A DNA stretch of 64,000 bases from Pithys albifrons albifrons (Eukaryota; Chordata; Aves; Passeriformes; Thamnophilidae), in the NCBI RefSeq assembly GCF_047495875.1, contig NC_092470.1:14917001-14981000 (forward strand). The letters run 5' to 3'. Shown here piece by piece: positions 35,394 through 49,351 of this stretch. The notes beneath the pieces were generated by a model, which saw only the letters and a program-made list of their open reading frames with translations, was not told the DNA's origin and did not search any database. Each line of letters opens with the position of its first letter. Position 1 is the stretch's first letter. A program made the position numbers and the translations under genes.

Positions 35394-38300
35394 TCACATG
35401 GAAGGAAGTAGTACTTTGTACTCATGGAAAAAACAACCTCTTGCCTATAAACTGGTCCCTGAAACCCAAGTAATCTGTGCTCAGGAAATGTTGATCATAA
35501 ACCACCCAGCCTGCTTTTCATTTAGCGTAAAGCTGACCAGCTAGAAATGTTTCCTTGAGGGCATGGCCTTCACCCTTCCCAGCTGGAGCCAGGGCACCTT
35601 TCAGCAGAGGTCCCATTGGCCCTGCCAGGGAGGCCGTGTGACATTAATTTAGTGCTTACTACCTGCAGTTAACTCCAGGGATCACGCATGATTAGCAATA
35701 TGAAACATGAAAGGTTGGTCTCCTCCCACCAGTGGCGGTGGAGCCACGAGGCAAAACATTACAAAAGGGAAATAAAATAGAGAGCACTCGGCTAATAAAG
35801 ACTCTCTGTGTTACAAAGACAAACCCAGCCCAGCCAGGAGCCCTGGGGAAGGATGCTGGGTGGTCTGTCACAGTCCTGTGCAGTGACAGTTGATGGGGAC
35901 AACTCCGCACCTCCCTGGAGGTGACTTCAGGAGGTACCAGGAACAAGTTCTCCAAGTTGTCTGTCTCCACATTAAAAGTGGCTTCTCCAAACTGTCCTGT
36001 GTGATGCTCTCATTTCTGTGGAGCAAAGTCACAGATGGAGGTGGGATGGTCACTTCAGATTGCAAGGTCCAGCCGGCAAAAATTAATTGGAAAAGGGTCA
36101 CTGCATCCATCTGTGCTGCCTCCTGAGCCTCAACTGCTCCCCTGGGGTGGAGATGTTGGAATTTCCATCTCAAAACAAATAGAATGAGCCAAACCCCATC
36201 ACAGAGAGAAGCCAGGGGTTCCCATTCCAGTAGTTTTTTAGTCCTGCAGGGCTCTCCTCACAGTCTGGGCTGTAGAAAGTAGAGGCTGGTGGCCAGGCAC
36301 TACTCAGGCCCTTGTTCCTTGGACACATCTGGAAGCTCAGAGCCGATTTTGTGGCTCCCACTGGAGCCCTTTGGTGCGTTTAGTGCCCTTGAGGGCTGGG
36401 GATGGCAGCAGTAGCTGGTGCCTGCTCTTGGGTGGGAGCTGAGCTACTGAGGGCTGAAGGTTTTTGAGGCTGAAGGTTCTGGCACCTAAAAGCTGCACTT
36501 TGGCCCCAAAGCTCCTGCAAGGATTTAGGTCACATGTCAGGCCATGAACTGTATTCTGATACCACACTCATACTAAGCATTGAATGTTGTCAGTGGTTTT
36601 TCCTGATTATTATATTACAGCTTAGATAATAAGGCATTTGCAAAGACACATTTACTGCTGCCTGGTGAGGCTCCCCTTCCACCGGGAGCAGCACTCTGTC
36701 AGCTTTCACCTTGCAACAATCTACAGGATTTTATTGCCACGCATCATTCCCAGCTCCATTCACAGAGCCCTGCTCACAGAAAGACATGCTCTGATGCCAA
36801 AACATGTGTACCTGCAAACAGCAGCCTAAAAAACACTCAGGATAATCTCCTGGCTCCTAAACGCTGCCACTCACCTGCATGCTGCTGGGGTGGTTGCTTG
36901 CAACCTGTTGCAACTTCGCTGGAATTGCCAGAACAAAGTCACAGCTGGTTTCTCTCAGTGGCTCCTAGGGAAATCCATTTGCATGTGCATAATAGCAGGG
37001 CCGGATAAACAGGGATTGCAGTTTTTTGCCACTGCTGCTCTTTCCAAGTGGCTGGTTGTCTCTGAAGCCAGTTTATCAGGCAGCATTGGAAGGGAGTGGC
37101 TGGCCTGGGGAGGAAAGTCGATGAAAATCAGGCTTTTCCTAACCCTGGGCAGATGGAAACGTGTAGTCTGAGCTCAGCCCCCAACTGGATTAATCAACCT
37201 CTTGGAAATGTCAGTGATACAGATGTTTTTGGAGGAACCTGTGGAAAAAGAGAAAAACAGTCTTTTGTCTGTTCCAGTTCTTGGGCCCGCACTCCTGCTG
37301 CACCACACCCCCCACCTCCCCCCCCCCCCAAAAAAAAAAAGGCTAAACCTCTCTTTTCTCAACTTACCATTCGCTTTTCATTTCCACAGAGGTTTCCTGC
37401 CTGTGTCCGAGCCTTTCCCAGTTGAACACCCTCTCTCATGCGTCAGAAAAGCACATTTCAACTCCCAAAGAAACCAGCTGCTTTTTCTACCTCCACCCAT
37501 TTCTGGGATTCAGAGTGGGGGTTACCGCGGTAACTGACAATGCTCACCTGTGTGGGCTGAGCCCAGCATCACCTGTTAACGAGCTTTCTCTTTCCTTCCC
37601 CAGATGCCAGAGTCACATCCACATCCCCTCTCTTGCAGTTGGAGCCGGCAATGCTGTGACTGAGTCCCTTCCTGTCCTCCCACACAGGACTCCAAAGCAA
37701 ATTTCACATCCGAACCTACACCAGGAGTGGGAGACACAGCCGGGCCCTATGCTGGCATCACATCATAGGGCCACCAAGGGCCACCCAGCCCCACCACTGG
37801 CCACTGACAGTCATGCAGGGATGGCAAGGAGCTGGGAGCACTGGCTACAAGGCTGGGGTGGGGCATGAGGGTCACAGAGATGGCTCATGGGCACTAGGAC
37901 TGGGGAGATGAAGGTGCATCCCTGAGCAAGCGTTGCTGGGGAGCCTTTACATTCTTTTTGTTACTTAGCTGGGCTGGGGGGGCGGTTAAGAGATCCTAAT
38001 TTTATTTTAAAGGCAGTGAATTTGCAATGCCTGCTGCTTGGGTGACTTGGAAACGTTTCTTAAAGGGAACAGGGGTGAGAGCACCTGGCCCTCCCCATCC
38101 TTTGGCCACTCCGTGGAGGCAATGTCGGTTGAAACATTAAAGCGTGGGAGCTTGGGGCAGCTGCCAGCAGCACCAGGTACTGGTGCCTTTTGTTTTGCAC
38201 TTTGGGCCTTTTAAAATTTTTTTCTCCCTTCCTCTCTGCAGCCAGTTGTGATTTGGTTGGAGGCTGAGTAGCTCCCCACACACAGCTGCTGGGAAGAGCT

Positions 38301-41300
38301 CAGAGGCTCTGTTAGTGCGCCAAGGCACTGGCACCGCTGCTCAGATATTCACCAGATAAAGCCCACTGTGTGCTCAGAGCCGGTCTGCTGAGCTTCCCTC
38401 TGCGTGGGTGAGGGTGTAATTAGCACAGGAGCAGAAACGGGTGCAGCTCGTGCCTTGGGAGGGGGTTCTTGCCTCCAGCAGGGCCTCAGAGGGAGAGCAA
38501 GTGAATTAGGGGAGCGTGGCAGGGCAGACAGGGGAAGGATCTCTCTCCTTCCCATGGCACCCCACATCCTCACTGCACCTTGGAGAGGTGTGTTTCTGAC
38601 TGCACGCTGCCTGCCAGTGGCTGGGCTGAGGCTGCCCCAGGTTATCTGGACATACTGGCTGCTGACTGTGTTTGGGATTATCCATCCAAGAGCTGTCAGC
38701 CCAAGCTGCTCCTCACTCATGCTGTGAAGCAAGGCACATGGATTTGGGATGTCAGTACAGGGATGCAGCTCCTGACTGGCCTCTTTTGTGCTGGCTGTCA
38801 CAGAGGACTGGTCCTGATTTACAGATCTACAGATTCTGCAGGCTTGCCTTTTGCCCCTGGATTAGGCTGAGCTGTAGCCTGGCCAGCTGAATGATGCAAT
38901 GCTATGAAAAGCCTTGACACGGCTTCAAACAACAGAGGCCTTTTCGGAGCAGCGGTCGCCCGTTGCTGCCGGGAAGAACACACATTTTGCACAGCCAGTC
39001 TGCGACACACTGAATGACATTTATTTACATTTTCTAGTAGGTTTCTTTTTTTTTCCCTTCAGCAGGTTGTGAACTTTAATAAAAATGATGATCTGGGAAA
39101 TGGTTTGTGTGTTTTTCACAGGAGTCTTCATTCTCAAGTAAGTTGGATTTAGGTCTAATAACAGGGCCGAGGACTAATAACAGGGTTGGCTTGGGGTGGT
39201 TCACAAACAGCCTCCAGAGCAACCAGCCTGGCTGTAATTATTATTGCTTCAGTGCTTGGGAAACTGAGGCACAATGTCAATTGTCTTGTCCAAGGTTAGT
39301 GGTAGATTTGGGAATAAAGTCCAGGCCTTCTCATGTCCTGAGGACATCACACGTCTCCTGCTCTGTGGCTGCTTTCACTTGGTTTGTCTGTGTCATGATT
39401 TTAGAAGCAAGTCTGCAATGCTAATAATACCTGCCAAGTAGGTTGAGGGGCCCAACACAGACACAGACGTACTCCTGCAGGGAAAGCCAGTGATTTCTAA
39501 GGAAGACAAGAGGAATTCATACTTCTGTTTTCCTTATTTGCCTTTGCTTGGCTGCTGCAGCTCCCAAGAAGGGGCCCATTGACAGGAGAGATATGGCTTT
39601 CCATCTGGGCCCCTGTCCATGTTCTGTCCAGGTGCATCTCTCCCTATCCCAAAGGAGCAGAGGACTGATCCAGCCCTGTTCTCGGAACACTGGATTCTCA
39701 CTTGCTACACAGCTCCAGTGCTGAGGGCTGGGACCATGAGAGCATCTCTCAGAGCAGCAAACAGGCACCAGGCAAACTCACATTTGCCTCCTCTTATAGC
39801 AGGGGCTGATCGGTTTGTGAAGCAAAACTTCTTATAGGTGTTACACACAAAGGGATTTGAAGTCTAAATTTGTGAGCTGTAAAGGACAGAGGGAACATGT
39901 CCCCTTGGCTGCAGGAGCTGGGAAGGCAGCAGCATTAGCTGACATGAGCTCCATAGGAAAAGCTCATTAAAGAATCCTTTGGGAAACCAATTCAGGGTAA
40001 AAATTACTGTTTGATGAGCAGGAAGGGGGAGGAAAGAGAAGGGGTATGTGAATGAAATCCTCTATAGTTTTGTTGATTCAGGTTTTATATGGGACTCGGG
40101 GATTTTTAAATAGCAGCTGGGGAGGTGTTGCAATGGGCTTGCTTTGATATGAGCCATGCAGAGACCTGCTCTTTTGTATTTATTCTGGAGCTCTCCTGAA
40201 AGACAATTCAAAAGCCATCAGCAGCTGCTGTGACAGCAGCGACCTGTTGCTATGGAATTAAATGCGATGAGAAATACAAAGGTTTCTTGGTTAGCAGCAA
40301 CAGAGTAAAAGGGGAGCAGGAGATGGAAATGGATGTAACAGAATAAAGCTACAGCCAGAGCAGGGCTAGGGTTTAAATGGGAGGTACAGGGGTAGAAATG
40401 TAAACCTGATTTGTTTTCCTTTTTTAAAAGGGCTTTTTCACCATCTCAGCAGGTCAGGCACAGCTTTGTCTGGGAGTGAGCACTTGGGAAAGAGTTTTGT
40501 CTCCTGGTGTTACAGGTTGTGTGTTCCCAGGCTCCTGGGAAACATGCCCATAGGCTATAGGCAGCCCTCTCTGTGGGGTGTCAGGAGCACATACATCTTC
40601 CTCACCAGGTGTCAGGAGCCTGGTACAGAGATCACCTGGAGGGGCAGCGGGGGTTTTCCCACATCTCCCTTGTTTTGCTGGGCCCAGTGCCGCAGGAGAG
40701 CTTGGGCAGGACACAGCTCCTTTCTGCCAACCTTGTGGCCCTGCCTGGAGCCTGCCTATGGGCTCTCTCCACCTCGGTTCCCCAGCTCTGTAAAAGGGTG
40801 CTCCTCACTCTCCATAAAACACTTGAGAGGAGAGGGCAGGGACATGCTCACAGATGGAGCTGGGCAGGCAACTGGCAGGATCAGACCTCTCCCAGGCCTG
40901 AGGACCTTCATCCCCAGGGACTGACCATGCTGAACATCCCCAGTCACAAAAGGCTGATACTCCTATGTCTCATTTAAATGAAACTCATAGTGCCTTATTG
41001 GTTTTTAAATATGCATTTTCCCAGCCTGACCCCAGCTGCCCTTGAAATAATACTGCTGTGCAGTGAAGCCCTCCAGGGAATTATCTTCTGAGCCCGCTCT
41101 CCCTTTGTCATGAGAGTCAATTAAAAGCAGAGTAGCTGGTGATTTAATAGCTTCGGTGTCTGAGGAAGCCCCACATCCATCCAGAGGCCAGCTCTGGCAT
41201 TTAAACACATAATTGGAGTGGAGGAGTGTTTTTTTCCAACCATCCAGCATGCCTTCAAATTCATCCATGTCTATACAGAGCACTGAAGCCTCGTGTCCTT

Positions 41301-44300
41301 GGCTTGTCATCTTCTGCACATTAATAATTCCCCAGCATTACACATTCTACTTGTCCCATTGTTTTCCTATTTTCCTATTTTGCCATGCACCTTTTCCCTT
41401 GGGGTAAACTCAATAATTTTAGTCTCTGAAGAGGGTCCAGGCTCACAAAATGCCACATGTAGAAATGCTTCTCAGTAAGCAGCATTTGAGTTAAGCTTCC
41501 AAGAGCAGGAGAAACCATTGCCCCCAGCTCCCCACAACCAAGTGGAAATTTAAACTGGGATCATTCCCTCTTGCTCTAGTACAGAGCAGGAGGTCTGAGC
41601 CCTCCAGGCACAGGCAGCAGTGGTGGGGGCCCCAAGGTGGGAGCCAGCAGCAGGGACTCACAGTGGGACTGAATAGCTGAGGCTGAGCTCATTTATTCTT
41701 CCTTCCTCACAATCTCCCTTTTCTTCCATTTCACCACCTCCTTATTTAACATCCTCAGCTGTTGTGCAGCACCATCACCCTGTTTGCAGCAGCGTGACCT
41801 ACTTTGCAACAACGTCCCAACTTCCTCACTGAAATTGCGAGCTGAGAGCCCACCCAAGCCATTCGGTGTTTCTCAGCTGAATAACAGATCCAATTAGGTG
41901 GAAAAGCCTGGCTTTCATGCTGTCAGTGCCTGGACGTCTCACTTCCTGCTCCCCAGCACGCGCTGCACCACTGATGTCTATGTCTCACAGGCATTGCAGA
42001 CAAGGATCCCTCTGTGTTTGTGTGCCTTCCGGCAGAAGAAGATGGGGGAAGGCCTTAAGAGGACTGATCCCAGCTACCCAATGTGTCCTTTCATTCTTCA
42101 TGACAATCTCTGTGGACCACGGAGCTCAGGAATCAAGTAATTTGTGGATTTTCAGGTTGAAGCCTTCCCTTCCCAGCTGAGACTGGAGGAATGGTCCTGG
42201 ACCAGGCCAGCAGTATGATTTAATATGACTGACAGAAAGACCTATCTCTCAGTATCACAACCCCAGTCCTGTGAGTCTGTCCAGAGCAAAAATTGTAATT
42301 CTGTCCCCGCATTCTCCTTTTCCACTCCAGCAGGGATTCTTCTCCCTACAGCCCCAGCAGGCAGCCATTCCCCAGGACACTGGCTCTGCTCTGTCGTGGG
42401 GGATAGCTGGTTATTAAAAGGGATGTGTAAAACCAAAACAAGGTCAAAAAGTTTTAAGGCCCATTGAAAAAGCCCTTTTGGCTTCTAACTGCGTGGGATG
42501 GATGGCCATCCTCTGCCCTGAGGCCAGCCCAGCAGCACTGGGATTCGCTTGTCTTTCCAGCAGGTGCAGGGAGGTGGGTAAACAGCCATCACTCTGTTTC
42601 TGGGTCACTGTCTGGAGGAATTACACATGCACACACAAACAGGAGCTGCTTCCCTGCACCCAGCTGAGCACCCGCCACCCCTCTGCCCACGCTGCCGCCC
42701 CACCGGTCTCACGCTGCTCCTGGGCTCTCCATAGGGCCCTGCTAATGACTCACTGCTCCTGCTTGGTTCTAATTAGGCTCCTGTCTAATTAGGCTCACTG
42801 GAAAGATGTGGCTGGTGAGAAACAGCACTTTTCTGAAAGGAAAGGGGAAAGAAAGAGCATCTGGAGACGCTGAGTGCCAGAGGGAGAGACGCCAGGCTGA
42901 GGCGCGAGGTCAGGGGGGATTGGGAATTGCCAGCTCAGCTGCAGCTGTGCAAGGGATGTACCATAAGGAAAAGAGAGCAAAGGGACCTCCAAGGACCCTC
43001 CTGGGCTCAGCCCTGCTATGTTTGGAAGCAGGAAACAAACCTTGGCTCCATCCCATTGGGGTGCCAGGATGTCCTTCAGCCAAGAGCGAGGGCTATTTAT
43101 AGTGCTGTGATCAAGTTACTGACACGGAGAGGAGCCCCAGGATGCAGGGAGAGCAGGACAGGGCTGGGCAGGGGAACCCAGTCCTGAACCTGCACCATCC
43201 TCCCCTAGGCTCCTTGGAACAGAGGCAGGAGAGCAGGCCTAGGAGCAAAGCCTTATTTTGGGGGTGTTTCAAGAGGTGCGAAGACAGTTTTAGGAGGGAC
43301 AAAAGGGACATCCACTGTGTCTGTCCAGCCCTGTCAGGGCTGGGGGTTTTTACTTGTGTGAAGTCTCATATCAGTTGCTAGTGTCAAATGTTATTTTCTA
43401 CTTAACATGGTCCAACCCCCTGAAAATCAACTCATTTGCTATGTTTAACATTCCAGTAACTAATTAACAAATTCCAGGTGCCTTCAATGGCAAAGGTAAG
43501 TAATTTCTTTGCCATTCACCTTGTATCTGATCACAAGGCATCTCACTCACTCACTACAATAATTAGGGTTTTGCCTTTCCTTGTCTTAATAAGACGTCCA
43601 TGAATGAGAGGCCTGTCTGCAAGCCCCAGCCCAGCTTGCACCTGTGTCCCCCCAGACCTCCAGTTTCTCCCCCTGAAGCCAGTGCCAAGACTGAACCCAG
43701 CAAGGGCAGAGAAGGGAAAATGCAGATAACACAAATGTTAAAGGTATCAATAAACTGTATTTCCAAAAAGCCTCTCCCATGCCTGTCAATGCTCCTTTTA
43801 GAGGCCCAGCCCAGTCTAAGGGTTCTGTATGACCCCTTTTAGGTGATTGTGCCAGTGAAAAGCCAAACCACATTCCAGCAAACCCACAGAGATCTTATGC
43901 TCTGACTTTGGATGCTAAGTAAAGGCCAAGGCTGCTCAGAAACACATCATTGTTGTTTGGGGATCACTGAAAATAACTGACCCATGAGGTCTGGGGAGAA
44001 TACCCATTTAATTATCTTAGTTGTGTTGTAATGGCTCAGAGCATGGACAGCAGATGAAATTGGGGAAAGCTGGTTTAGGAAAGTCAAATAGCCACATGGA
44101 GTTGGCCCTGAGCAACAGAGCCCTTTGCTTCCTCCTCTGCCAAAGGCAATTTTTGTTACCTGCCCAGGCTTCCTCTGGCCAATGGAAATACAGGGGTTTG
44201 GTGTACACTGGTCAGGACCAGAGAAGCTCATGGTGCCTGGTTTGCTCTGCACCCCAGCCTTTCCTTGGCAGGAGCTTGATTCAGCAAGGATTTTTTTCAT

Positions 44301-44849
44301 GCTCTCCCTTCCTCCCAATGCCTGTTGTATTGCAGCAGCATCTTACACTCCCTGCAGCTGCAGCAGCCCCTGCTGTTGTTCTACTCCGTGATAAAAGGCT
44401 GGGGGTGCCCCAAGAGGTGGTTTTGTCGGGCATCCAGGTGGCAGAGCCAAGAGGGGCCACAGGAAAACGTGCTCTTCAAAGGACATACCCAGGAGCCCAT
44501 GGTTTGGCAAAAGCTTTTATTAGTTTCAGTAAATAGGTGAGCTGGGACACATGGGAATGCAAATAAAACCAGGACTACTGAGCAGCCGTGGAGATAAATG
44601 AGCTCTTTCATCTCCCGTCTCACACCCAGGAGCTGCCTGTCTCAGAGCAAGTGCTGCGTGACAGGGCGTAGGTTTGGGTACATTGACAGGTTTTCAGAAC
44701 AGCACGTGTAACACAGATGAGAGGAGCGGGGAAATAACACCCAGTGCGGGCTATGGGCATGGGAAGTGAGTTGGCCTCATGCCTGCTAGGGAACAAACCA
44801 ACACCCCCAAGCAGTGTTCATGCTGATGACCTGAAGGCTTTGATCAATA
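35394..44849. other. Intergenic gap between convergent genes
   Basis: No supported gene. Frames of up to ~152 codons occur in the GC-rich parts (38.3-38.8 kb, 40.45-40.98 kb), overlap each other on both strands and show no domain. A C12/A11 run lies at 37,318-37,340. A strong acceptor-like tract followed by AATAAA and a GT-rich element lies at 39,040-39,116. Confidence 0.5.
37318..37340. repeat. Poly-C/poly-A junction
   Basis: Twelve C directly followed by eleven A. The length of such homopolymer runs is unreliable in most assemblies. Confidence 0.9.
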
Positions 44850-45068
44850 CATACAATCACAGAATGGTTTGGGTTGGAAGGGACCGTAAAGACCATCCAG
44901 TCACAACCTCCCTGCCATGAACAGGGATACCTTCCACAAGATGAGATTGCTTGGAGCCCCATCCAACGTGGCCTTGAACACTGCCAGGGATGGGGCATCC
45001 ACAGATGCTCTGGGAAACCTGTTCCAGTGCCTCACCAACCTCACTGTAAGAAATTCTTTCCTAATACC
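44850..45068 (-). mobile_element. CR1 LINE 3' fragment, minus orientation
   Basis: A textbook avian CR1 tail read backwards: 'atcacagaatggtttgggtt', 'ggaagggaccgtaaagacca', 'gccatgaacagggatacctt', 'cttggagccccatccaacg', 'gaacactgccagggatggg' and 'cctgttccagtgcctcacca' through to 'aagaaattctttcctaata'. About 220 bases, truncated at its 5' end and well conserved, so relatively young. It lies between the two gene ends. Confidence 0.95.
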
Positions 45069-45657
45069 ACCACCCCAGGGGAGAGGAACTACATGGACAC
45101 TGGCTACAGTGTTTCTGCTGGGTGTCCTCTTGCAGGGGACATAGAAGCACATAAAGCACACACTGCATCCTGGATCCTGTCCTGTGATGAGACGTGGCAT
45201 CTCTAGTTCTCAGTCAAATGAGCTAAAACCCTTGTGCCCAGGATTTCTGGAGACACAGAGCTATGTTAGGGGGTTACAGAAACTGTGTCTTAAGCCAGAG
45301 CATGCAGCTCCCAGACTCTCATTTATCTGCATTCACAAGGCTGAAGTGGCAGAGAGAACAGCTGTGACACTTCCTGTTCTTCTAAAAGGAGGAAAAGCCC
45401 TGTCTGTGGAGGAGGGGGGAAACGCAGGGAGCTGAATACCATCACGGCCATCTGTCCTTCAGCAAAATGCAAATTCTGTACAAGGAGGAAAATAAAGAGT
45501 CCAGTGGGTGCAGACTGGAATGGAGATGATAAAAGCAATGCAAACATTTGATTACAGGTTAGGGCTGTTCATTCAGCCTTGGTGCAACAAAGTCAACAGC
45601 AGAAATACCAAAGGTGTGGGAATAAATCAGGCAGAAAACTCAAGACTCGAAATCAAA

Positions 45658-45663
45658 TTTATT
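45658..45663 (-). terminator. AKAP13: Candidate distal AKAP13 poly(A) signal
   Basis: AATAAA on the minus strand, followed within 30 bases by a T/GT-rich stretch (TTTGATTTCGAGTCTTGAG, then TTTTCTG). It is the most distal good signal before the CR1 at 45,068. An alternative signal lies at 45,909-45,914. Confidence 0.45.
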
Positions 45664-48600
45664 CAGAGGAAGAATGACTTCACAAGATGTTGATGCTGAT
45701 AGCTAAAAAGGAAGATAAATAAAAGCTTGTTACAAAACCTAATGGTTTCTGGTAACTTACAGAAAAAATGAAGAATTTTACAGTCAACAACTTGCTCACT
45801 TTTTACATAATTACAAATTAACATACAACAATTAGGTTTTACCCTCTTCTTTAAAAATCTTATTTCTCAACTTTTTTTTTAAATGGGTTCAACATGAAAA
45901 TGCAAAGCTTTATTTTTTTTAATAAGAAACAAACCAAAAGCAGAGGTATATCAGGTTATTATAATACACCTCAATGTTCTGGGAATTACTCCAAGTGCAT
46001 TCCATATTAGTACAAAATAAACACCAGGCTAAACTTTAACCATAGGCGAACTGAACTGGACACATTTTTTTTTCTTTTGATTCAGTGTTTAATATCAATA
46101 AAGAAAATAGTAAAAATACTTTAGAGCATGGAAAGGATGGATATCTACAGACAGCTTAAATACATATGAAGCTCACAGCTGTATGCAAAGCAGTGAATGT
46201 CATCCTGTTCCCCCTCCCCCCAAGCAATGGAAGCTGAATATATTTGGGCAAAGCATCAGTGTCAGTGCAATGCATGTGGAAGGAAAGGGCATGGAGCCCT
46301 GGAACTGCAGGTGGGAAGGGAGCGAGCGTTACACTTCCCATCACTGAAGAGCACGAGGTGTAGAGATATAGCCAGTTCAGCTCGCCTATTTTTAAAAATT
46401 AGCTGCATCACCAGATGAAGAGTCATGGATTGCTGCCCCTTCTGGACAAATGAAGTAAGAGTTATGAGCAACAGGGGAGGTTTTTATTTCAGAGGGTGCC
46501 CTAAATTATGATAAATCCCAAACCTGGCCAGCAGGCAGAATAATTTCCAGAGTTCTGGTTAGCAAGGAATGTTTTGTGGGATTTTAGCAGATACTCTCCT
46601 GTGCCCCCCTGTCCAGTCCTCCCTTGCTCCATGTCACAGATATCCTAGACAGCTTCCTTTGGATTTGGCACCTGAAGAACCACTTCTGACTTGGTGGCAT
46701 TTGGAAGGACTGGAATTGGGTGTTTCAGCAATAGCTGTGAGATATTCTAGTGACTCAAGGAAGGTGCAAAGATGATTGGATTCTATGGATGCTCTTGCCT
46801 TCAAAAGGCAGTACAAATCTGCACAAGTTCATGGCATTACTGTGCTTCCCAGCAGTGGTCACACCTCAGGAGGGAAGAGTCCACTCTCAGCAGTTCTGAG
46901 AGCTCCTGCCCTAGGGATGGCACCTGAGAGGTCTCCTAGCAGCCTGGACAGTAAATAACTTGGTGCATGGAAAGGGTCTCACTTCACTTATTTGGATGTA
47001 TCCCCCCCCCAATCTCCTTTGCTCTGAGTTTCACCAAGAAAAAGGAGATGGAGGACAAACCACTGGTAGGACTACTTCCCTATCTGCTGTGAGGAAGCTG
47101 ATGGTAAAGCTGGCATGGGCTCTCCCAGGGGATACACCTGAGCCAAGAGAAGCTAGTTCTCTTGTCCTGCCACTCAACTTATCTGCAACAGGACTGTAGT
47201 CAGATTCATACCCACTTTGGTCTAAAAAATGATATAAGAAGCTTGGCCCTTCCTCCTCTCTTGGGGTAAACCCAAACCAAATCAGGAATATGTCTACTTG
47301 CAGCTCAGATTTTGCTGGGGATGCAGAGATGGGAGCAATGACAAAACTGATTGTCTCCAAGGAACCAAAATAAAAATGGATAAGACCAATTAAATTTAAA
47401 GTGCTTTATGGCATCAAACTGACATCAAGATACATGTTGAGATGATCACTTCATTTAAAAGAAGCTAAGGCCAACCTCATAGAACTCCATCGAGGGTCAC
47501 ACCCTTTGCTACAGCTACTCTCTGTCACTGGGGTATTCTGACACCCCCAGCTTACACTGACCACTTCTGTACTTCATCTGAGCCCACACTCCCATTTTCT
47601 CTGGACACTGAAACCCCTCCTGTTGGACAGTGGCAAAGACCAAGCCAGAAACACCTAAGAAAAGCAAATCTGATTTCTGCCCTCCATGAAACACCAGCAC
47701 CAACAGGGTCCTTTTCTTCCTCCAACCACGTGGGCTTTGCCCAGACATTTTTGAACCTGTTCTGTGTCCCAGGAACCCAATGCAAAACAGGGTGGTTGTA
47801 AGTGTTCCAAATAGGATTAAGGGACTGGTTCTGGGAACCAGACACAGCATCAGGCTGGGCTGAACAAATAACAAGCTTTCAACAACTTCAGGATGGATGC
47901 CAGGCATGGAACTGGAGCAAATGCAATTTTAAGGCTGGGAAGAGGAAAGGCTTTGGTACTGTAAAGCTGGGACCATACTCCAGCAGACAACCCTAGGCAA
48001 CCTGCAGGGATCAGAGTGGGAATCTGAGTCTAGAAACCTATGCCAAAAAAAAAAACCTGAGAGGGGAAAAATAAAAGGCTAAAGAGATAAAAACAAACCC
48101 TTACCTTCCTAAAGGTGAAAGAAGAAGGAAGCAGTGTGGGAGGAAAGGCTTCATTCCAAAAAAGTGAATCATACAGTAACAGACATCCTCCTCCAGGGAC
48201 AAAGGTCTGTCCACCAGAATTTAAGACACAAACAGCTTTGATATACATGATTTCTGGTCAGTGTATTTCTGACTCACACCTGTGGCTTCTGTCAAGGAAC
48301 CACAGGGACCTCTGGAGATCACTTAGCAAATACTATTTTCATGTAGGGCACTGAATGCTCTCTTTGATTTGCACAGGTCAGGATTGAGGCTCAGCCCTGC
48401 TGCCCTGGGTCTGCCTTTCTCAGAGCCATGGGACATTCCTGTGTCATGAATTCAAGATGTGTTGTGACTGGGGAAAAGACAGTGGGATAAAACGAAAAAT
48501 TCGTAATGGCAAAGGCTGTTTCAGACTGAGAGGAACTCTCAGACATACTGGGGCCCAGATCTCTGTTCACACAACAGTAAATGAGCAACACACTGCTTTG

Positions 48601-49078
48601 GTTTCCAAAAATTTCAGCTTGGCACATTCGTATTTGTAGATGTATAAATAATAGGGCAGAATTTATTTTCTGAAATTGGTGGTTTTCTTATGAAAAAGAT
48701 AACACCACACCACCAGCACATACCTCCTTCAGCTCCCCTTGGGTTCAGGAGAGGAGCATCTTCCATTTCTCCAGAGAAGTGACCAGACCCTCACATCACT
48801 GCAAGGCACTCCATGCTTTCCTTTGCCTCCACAAAATTGAGAAAATCTAACCAAACTATTTAAACAAGGAAACTAACTGATACTGATAGGAGGAGCCTTG
48901 TCTGAAGTCACTGTGTCTTTTTCTAGACTTTTTTTGGCCTGAAGATGCTCTGCCTTAAAGAAAGCTCTCAGTTGGAACTGTGTAACTCTGGGCATGGCAT
49001 GAACTGCAAAGCAGCACTGCCCAAACCCTGGTTTTGTAGGAACCAGGGAGAAGAATATTTGGTTTACCAATCTTTTGG

Positions 49079-49351
49079 TAACAAAACAAAACCAAAAAAA
49101 CAAAACAAAAAAAGGGGGGGAGGAAAGAGAAAAAACCCAAACCATCCCCCAAACAAAACCAAAAAGAAATAAAAAAATTAAACTAAGTAAACTCCTTTTA
49201 AAAAAGAACTCTTTCAAATAAACAGAAAGATAAATATTTTGCAAGCCCTGCTTGCAATTAAGAAAAAGCACCAAATAATATTAAAAAAATCAAAATACAA
49301 ATAAATTTTAAACCTTTTTCCTTTCTTCCTCTTTTTTTTGTTTTTTTTTTT
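49079..49351. repeat. Low-complexity A-rich and T-rich tracts
   Basis: An A-rich, C-spotted tract with a G7 run (49,114-49,120) occupies 49,079-49,195, and a T-rich tract with T8 and T11 runs occupies 49,331-49,351 on the plus strand. Both fall in the inferred AKAP13 3' UTR, so on the sense strand the first is U-rich. I see no target-site duplication that would mark an insertion. Confidence 0.75.

Noticed and set aside
38349..40977. Cluster of 130-152 codon frames in GC-rich intergenic DNA
   Set aside because: They overlap one another on both strands, have no domains and no splice context, and are the length expected by chance in this composition.
41005..41330. Possible conserved non-coding element
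   Set aside because: The mix of TTAATT-type and CAGCTG-type motifs looks enhancer-like by eye, but without an alignment there is no evidence of conservation.
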